Part shown: in pieces, positions 60,158 to 64,000 of the stretch
How positions within the stretch are numbered: the first letter of the stretch is position 1
How the letters are laid out: each line of letters starts with the position of its first letter
Origin: Pelotomaculum sp. UBA1371
Lineage (GTDB): Bacteria; Bacillota; Desulfotomaculia; Desulfotomaculales; Pelotomaculaceae
Length of the DNA: 64,000 nt
Reading direction: 5' to 3'
Assembly: GCA_002305915.1 (NCBI GenBank)
Contig: DBRJ01000047.1
Coordinates: 1,164-65,163, forward strand
Translations under genes and position numbers: made by a program
Notes under the pieces: model-generated
Database searches by the model: none
Told to the model about the DNA's origin: nothing
What the model saw: the letters and a program-made list of their open reading frames with translations, nothing else

Positions 60158-60748
60158 ATGATCTCGGCAATTATTTTAGCCGCAGGGCTGTCTTCCCGAA
60201 TGGGCATTCCCAAGCAGCTGCTCAAATTAGGCGGCAAGACAATGATTGGAATAGTAACGGAAAATGTACTGGCATCAAGGGTTGATGAAGTGCTGGTTGT
60301 GACAGGTCACATGGAGCAGGAAATAAGGGCCGTAATTGGCGAGCTGCCGGTAAAAGTTTTGTTTAACTCCAATTATGTACAGGGGCAGGGCACCTCCCTC
60401 GCCCTGGGGGTCGGAGCAATTAATGCCAATGCATCAGCTTTTCTGGTGTTTATGGCAGATCAGCCCCTAATTTCAGCATCACTGATAAACATGGTGATTG
60501 ATGAGTTTAAAAAAAGAAGCTGTCTGGCCCTGCGTCCGGTTTACCAGGGTAAGCCCGGTCATCCTGTTATTCTGGACTGTGCTTTGAGGGCAGAGGCAGC
60601 AGCGTTAAAAGGTGATGAAGGCTTGCGAGAAGTATTGAAACAGCTTGGGAGCAAGGTAGAATATCTGCCGGTGCAAGATGAAGCGGCAATCTTTGATATA
60701 GATACTCCAGAAACTTATGAGATGTTTAAAGGTAAATATAAAATTTAA
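60158..60748 (+). CDS. mocA: Molybdenum cofactor cytidylyltransferase, MocA-like
   Basis: A 196-aa nucleotidyltransferase that links CTP (or GTP) to molybdopterin. ISAIILAAGLSSRMGIPKQLL is the nucleotide-binding loop; VFMADQPLISASLI and GHPVILDC complete the active site. The start is ATG 60158 (GGAG 12 nt upstream); TTG 60149 would overlap the yqeC stop. Last gene of the maturation operon. No molybdenum hydroxylase (xdh/coxL-type) gene follows, so the target enzyme must lie elsewhere. Confidence 0.9.
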   Translation: MISAIILAAGLSSRMGIPKQLLKLGGKTMIGIVTENVLASRVDEVLVVTGHMEQEIRAVIGELPVKVLFNSNYVQGQGTSLALGVGAINANASAFLVFMADQPLISASLINMVIDEFKKRSCLALRPVYQGKPGHPVILDCALRAEAAALKGDEGLREVLKQLGSKVEYLPVQDEAAIFDIDTPETYEMFKGKYKI

Positions 60749-61641
60749 CTATTCCGCTGTTTGCCGCCATACTTCCATTAAGTCTTAAGTTCCTGATTTT
60801 CTGATTGTTTCCAAGATTACCCCCTCTTTAACTCCCATAACTCCCCATATAAACCTTTTTCACAGGACATTGCGCTTCCTCCTGGACATTTTTCACATCT
60901 AAAAAATTTCCCTTTTTCAATTAATTTATTATGAAGTATAAAGTTAACCGGTGAGAACTCTCATATCCGGAGTTAAGATAATAAAAAGATCGCCCGAAAA
61001 GACCTGGCTGTGGAAAAATATCCAGACTTTGTATTGGGTCATCAAAGTCAGGAGGATTATTTGCAAGGCAAAAGATTGTATTAATTAGCCTAACTTATTA
61101 ATATAATCGTTAACGCATATTTCACTTTTTTTGTTTGCAGATGTTAAAATAAAAATACTTAAAAAGAAGGGTGAGTAGGCCATAAAAATTCCTGTTTATG
61201 GTTAAGTAAATTGGGCACAGGTCTTTACAGATTTAGTAATGGATGCTGAGCCCATTTTTAGTGATACATTGACTTTTATTCCTAATTTTTAATAAATTAA
61301 TGTATATTTTCAATAAATCAATGTATTTATAATAAATAAATTTATCACAAATGAGCTATTTAATTTAAAGTAATAATCTTATCGAATTTGTTTGGGGTTT
61401 GTTTAATTATTATATAATATTATTAATAATTAACAGCTCCAGGCTTAACGGTAAGCTTGTGGATTTTTAATTAAATTTGAGCCTGTGGGTTCAAGTTTAA
61501 TACTTAACATGGAAAGGCAGGTGAGATGTTTATTAGAGAATAAGATAACTTTCATTAATATCTTGTTCTTTCAATGTACAAAGGCTTGTTACAGGGTTGT
61601 TTTCTAGAGTATAAGTTTTATTTTTGAAGGGAGTAGAGATA
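60749..61641. other. Long AT-rich intergenic region before the CoA-transferase
   Basis: 893 bp without a credible ORF. It contains a cluster of AATAAATYAATGTAT repeats at 61264-61326 and several weak hairpins (TTGAGCC/GGTTCAA near 61477-61495). No transfer signature, riboswitch consensus or tRNA-like cloverleaf was seen. It is a large regulatory region for one downstream operon. Confidence 0.5.
61264..61326. repeat. Three-copy AATAAATYAATGTAT element, candidate operator
   Basis: Direct copies AATAAATTAATGTAT (61291-61305) and AATAAATCAATGTAT (61312-61326) are spaced 21 bp apart, two DNA turns. A near copy in inverted orientation, ATACATTGAC-TTTTATT, begins at 61264. The 9-bp ATACATTGA/TCAATGTAT pair is a perfect inverted repeat. 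Confidence 0.5.
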
Positions 61642-63207
61642 ATGTCGAAGGTAATTACCCCGGACCAGGTTGGTAAGTTAGTGAAAGACGGCGCCTGTGT
61701 GTCATGGACCACAGCTGGATTGTGCGGTTTTCCCGAAGAGCTGGCTATTGCGCTGGAAAAGAGTTTCCTGGAAACCGGGCATCCCCGGGATCTTTGGAAT
61801 ACACACAGCTGCGGCTGCGGCGACTGGAAGACCAGGGGAATGAACCACGTCGGCCACGAGGGTATGTCCAGAAGGCACACTGCCGGACATATCGGCGAAG
61901 CCCCCATGCTGGGCAAACTGGTTCTGGAGAATAAAGTCCAGTGCCACCTGTTTCCCCAGGGCGTCATGGTCCATTTATACCGGCAGATGGCCGGCGGCAA
62001 GCCGGGCGTACTCACAAAGGTTGGCTTGGGCACCTATGCGGACCCCCGCCGGGAGGGCGGCAAAGTTAATGATATCACCCCGGATGACCTGGTAGAACTG
62101 GTTAATTTCCAGGGAGAAGAATATCTGTACTTTAAGCCCCTGAAACTGGATGTGGCCATGATCCGCGGTACCGTGTGCGACGAAGACGGCAACATGACCA
62201 TGGATGAAGAACCTCTGTTCCTGGAAGCGCTGCACCAGGCCATGGCGGCAAAAAGAAACGGCGGCATCGTCATTGCCCAGGTTAAGTACCTGGCCAAAGC
62301 TAAAACACTCAATCCCAAGGATGTAAAGGTGCCGGGCGTATTGGTGGACTACATCGTTGTGGCCAAACCGGAAAACCACCTGCAGACAAGGGTCACCTTA
62401 AATGAGCCCGCATTTGACGGGCGGCTCAGAAAGCCCCTGGCAGCCCTTGAGCCCATGGCTCTTGATGAGCGCAAGGTTGTCGGCCGCAGGGCGGCATTGG
62501 AACTGAGGAACGGCGCTTGTGTCAACATGGGCATCGGGATGGCTGACGCAGTTGCCGCTGTAGCCGCGGAAGAAGGCGTCAGCGACGACCTGTTGATGAC
62601 CATCGAGTTGGGCGCCTTTGGCGGCGTGCCTGCCAAAGGTATGGATTTCCCGGCTGCCATCAACCCTGATGCTATCGTGGACCACGCCAATATGTTTGAC
62701 TTTTATGACGGCGGCGGACTGGATATGTGTTTCCTGGGTATGGCCCAGTGCGATATCGAGGGCAACATCAACGTCAGCAAGTTCGGACCCAAGGTAGTGG
62801 GACCGGGCGGATTCGTCAATATTTCATCATCCGCCAAGAAGGCCGTTTTCTGCGGCACCTTAACCGCAGGCGGGGCTGAATATGAGGTTAAAGACGGTAC
62901 AATCAAGATCTTGAAAGAAGGCAAAATTAAGAAGTTTGTCGAGGCCAATGAACACGTCACCTTCAGCGGAAAGTACGCCGCCCTGAGAGGTCAAGAGGTG
63001 GTCTATGTTACCGAGCGCGCCGTGTTCAAGCTGATCGACGGCAAGGTAACTCTGGTGGAAATTGCGCCGGGCATGGATGTGGAAAAGGACATTATTGCCC
63101 ATATGGGCTTCAGGCCGGAGATTTCCCCCGATTTAAAAGAGATGCCCAGGGAAATATTCCAGCCGAAGTGGGGCAAGCTCAAAGAGATACTGGCGGCAAT
63201 GAGCTAA
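61642..63207 (+). CDS. pct: Propionate CoA-transferase-like enzyme (Pct/YdiF family)
   Basis: A 521-aa class I CoA-transferase with both halves in one chain, family of Clostridium propionicum Pct. The first half has GVGLGTYADPRREGGKVN-like segments (LGTYADPRREGGKVND), and the second half begins KVVGRRAALELRNGACVNMGIGMAD. The catalytic glutamate lies in MTIELGAFGGVPAKGMDF. The start is ATG 61642 behind GGGAG, six codons inside the frame. It would activate propionate, lactate or a related acid with acetyl- or succinyl-CoA. Followed 266 bp later by a DASS anion symporter, possibly the importer of its substrate. Confidence 0.88.
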   Translation: MSKVITPDQVGKLVKDGACVSWTTAGLCGFPEELAIALEKSFLETGHPRDLWNTHSCGCGDWKTRGMNHVGHEGMSRRHTAGHIGEAPMLGKLVLENKVQCHLFPQGVMVHLYRQMAGGKPGVLTKVGLGTYADPRREGGKVNDITPDDLVELVNFQGEEYLYFKPLKLDVAMIRGTVCDEDGNMTMDEEPLFLEALHQAMAAKRNGGIVIAQVKYLAKAKTLNPKDVKVPGVLVDYIVVAKPENHLQTRVTLNEPAFDGRLRKPLAALEPMALDERKVVGRRAALELRNGACVNMGIGMADAVAAVAAEEGVSDDLLMTIELGAFGGVPAKGMDFPAAINPDAIVDHANMFDFYDGGGLDMCFLGMAQCDIEGNINVSKFGPKVVGPGGFVNISSSAKKAVFCGTLTAGGAEYEVKDGTIKILKEGKIKKFVEANEHVTFSGKYAALRGQEVVYVTERAVFKLIDGKVTLVEIAPGMDVEKDIIAHMGFRPEISPDLKEMPREIFQPKWGKLKEILAAMS

Positions 63208-63472
63208 ACAAATAATGCAAGGATTTGGGTTTGCAAAGCCCCAGGAGGTACTGAACGGACTTGATTTATTCGTACTTTAATGGGGCTTGCAAGAGCCCTA
63301 ATGAGCGCAGAAGGTGATTGATGTGGAGCAGCAGAGATAGAGACGGGGCCACCTTAATCACTGGAAAAGAGTTTTAAGTGAGGTGATTTTATAGAGAAAA
63401 GACGAAGTCACCTTGATTTTTAGAAAGAGTTAACAAATATGGCTTTAAACCTGAGAGGAGGAATATTCGCAA
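63208..63472. other. Gap between pct and the DASS transporter
   Basis: 265 bp. Short imperfect repeats (GGGGCCACCTTAATCACTGGAAAAGAG versus GACGAAGTCACCTTGATTTTTAGAAAGAG, given here only as positions 63335 and 63402) share TCACCTTGAT-like cores. No terminator or promoter is clear. Confidence 0.3.
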
Positions 63473-64000
63473 ATGTCAACAGCAGCATCTGGGACGAAAT
63501 TTAAAGTAACTGATATGCTATTTTTAGTGATGCTCGCAATTGCTCTTTTTGTAGCCATTGCCAAACCCTGGGTGCCGGAATTGCCCCCGCAAGGGCACCT
63601 GGTGCTATTTGCCTTGATTGTTACCATCGGCTTATGGATATTTAAGCCGTGTAGTATACCGCAATCCGTTGCCGGGATGTTCTTTTTACTGTTTACATTA
63701 GCTCTAAAAATCCCCCCGGCAACTGTCTTTTCAGGGTTCGTGAGCAGTGCCCTGTGGACATTAATACCGGCTCTATTCTTCGGGTTTGTACTGCTTAAGA
63801 CAGGTCTGGGTAAAAGGATCGGGTTCATGGTAATGAAGTTGTTCAACCCATCTTACCCTATGTTGGTCCTGGCGTTTGTCATCATCGGTTTGGCCCTGTC
63901 GGCTCTCACACCTTCTATTACGGTGCGCTGCGTGATCATCGTACCTATCGCTGTCAGCGTAATTGAAGCCTGTAATCTGAAGTTGAAGTCCAAAGGCAGC
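63473..64000 (+). CDS. DASS-family anion:Na+ symporter (3' end outside window)
   Basis: The first 176 residues of a divalent anion:sodium symporter (SLC13/CitT-like, di- and tricarboxylates or sulfate). ATG 63473 with GAGAGGAGG upstream. The membrane region starts TDMLFLVMLAIALFVAIAKPW, followed by WIFKPCSIPQSVAGMFFLL and, in the conserved first re-entrant region, LSALTPSITVRCVIIVPIAVS, close to the family SNT/TPSxTAR motif. The frame is open at the window edge. It lies just after the Pct-like gene, so carboxylate uptake is a fair guess. Confidence 0.85.
   Translation, partial: MSTAASGTKFKVTDMLFLVMLAIALFVAIAKPWVPELPPQGHLVLFALIVTIGLWIFKPCSIPQSVAGMFFLLFTLALKIPPATVFSGFVSSALWTLIPALFFGFVLLKTGLGKRIGFMVMKLFNPSYPMLVLAFVIIGLALSALTPSITVRCVIIVPIAVSVIEACNLKLKSKGS

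Noticed and set aside
63445..63846. Minus-strand frame of 133 codons near the right edge
   Set aside because: It is the shadow of the plus-strand DASS symporter, which has a ribosome site and membrane segments.
1..64000. CRISPR array, insertion sequence, prophage or integron
   Set aside because: No repeat-spacer pattern, transposase, integrase or phage structural gene was seen anywhere in the window.

Overview
The window comes from an anaerobic, spore-forming Gram-positive bacterium, most likely a syntrophic or sulfate-reducing relative of Pelotomaculum/Desulfotomaculum (Peptococcaceae). This is inferred from gene content: alpha/beta-type SASPs, a spore-coat protein, a gerABC operon, small hydrophobic YjcZ-like proteins, a trimeric HydABC-type [FeFe]-hydrogenase, and several carboxylate CoA-transferases. 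Strong AGGAGG ribosome sites and frequent GTG/TTG starts also fit. No rRNA, tRNA, CRISPR array, insertion sequence or complete prophage was recognised. Both ends cut genes: nudC on the left and a DASS-type anion symporter on the right.

Layout. 1-8.1 kb: NudC, an MFS (OFA-like) transporter and two divergent, paralogous two-subunit CoA-transferases. They are separated by an 850-bp regulatory region with two tandem promoters that carry the same 13-bp element in the same geometry. 8.2-10.2 kb: a GAF histidine kinase and NarL-type response regulator. 10.4-18.2 kb: BON protein, gamma-carbonic anhydrase, Pit phosphate transporter with its DUF47 partner, a TM1266-like regulator, MgtC, a SASP, YitT, GH15 glucoamylase and chorismate mutase. 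18.2-22 kb: inositol monophosphatase, a six-hairpin glycosidase-like protein, a small membrane protein and a spore-coat protein.

22-31 kb is the least ordinary part. A double-GTPase dynamin-like protein sits with three small helical proteins. Divergent from it is a two-gene operon, an HTH/zinc-ribbon protein plus a SIR2-like protein, under a perfect inverted-repeat operator. Convergent with that operon is a Ski2/MTR4-like helicase divided into two ORFs by two in-frame stops, the second ORF having its own Shine-Dalgarno. This cluster is my best candidate for an undescribed, possibly defensive, system.

31-40 kb: three tandem 37-aa hydrophobic proteins, a SleB remnant, a BaiN/HI0933 flavoprotein, a 54-aa ORF behind Spo0A-like boxes, a 700-nt leader with strong inverted repeats, the hydCBA operon, an MBL hydrolase and a second SASP. 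40-52.8 kb: alpha-glucan phosphorylase, a TIGR00725-type protein, ablAB for N-epsilon-acetyl-beta-lysine (ablA appears to lack a canonical start), the ger operon with a 56-aa fourth gene, two zinc-ribbon proteins and an acyl-CoA synthetase. 53-60.7 kb: RmuC, cyclophilin, a PadR regulator, a thioesterase and a four-gene operon for maturation of a (selenium-dependent) molybdenum hydroxylase. The PadR gene and this operon share a promoter-embedded operator. 61.6-64 kb: a one-chain propionate-type CoA-transferase and the start of a DASS transporter.

Together the metabolic genes suggest carboxylate uptake and activation by CoA transfer, with reducing equivalents released as hydrogen through HydABC. 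Glycogen turnover, osmolyte synthesis and sporulation/germination make up much of the rest. All functions are read from motifs and family knowledge only; no database search was run.
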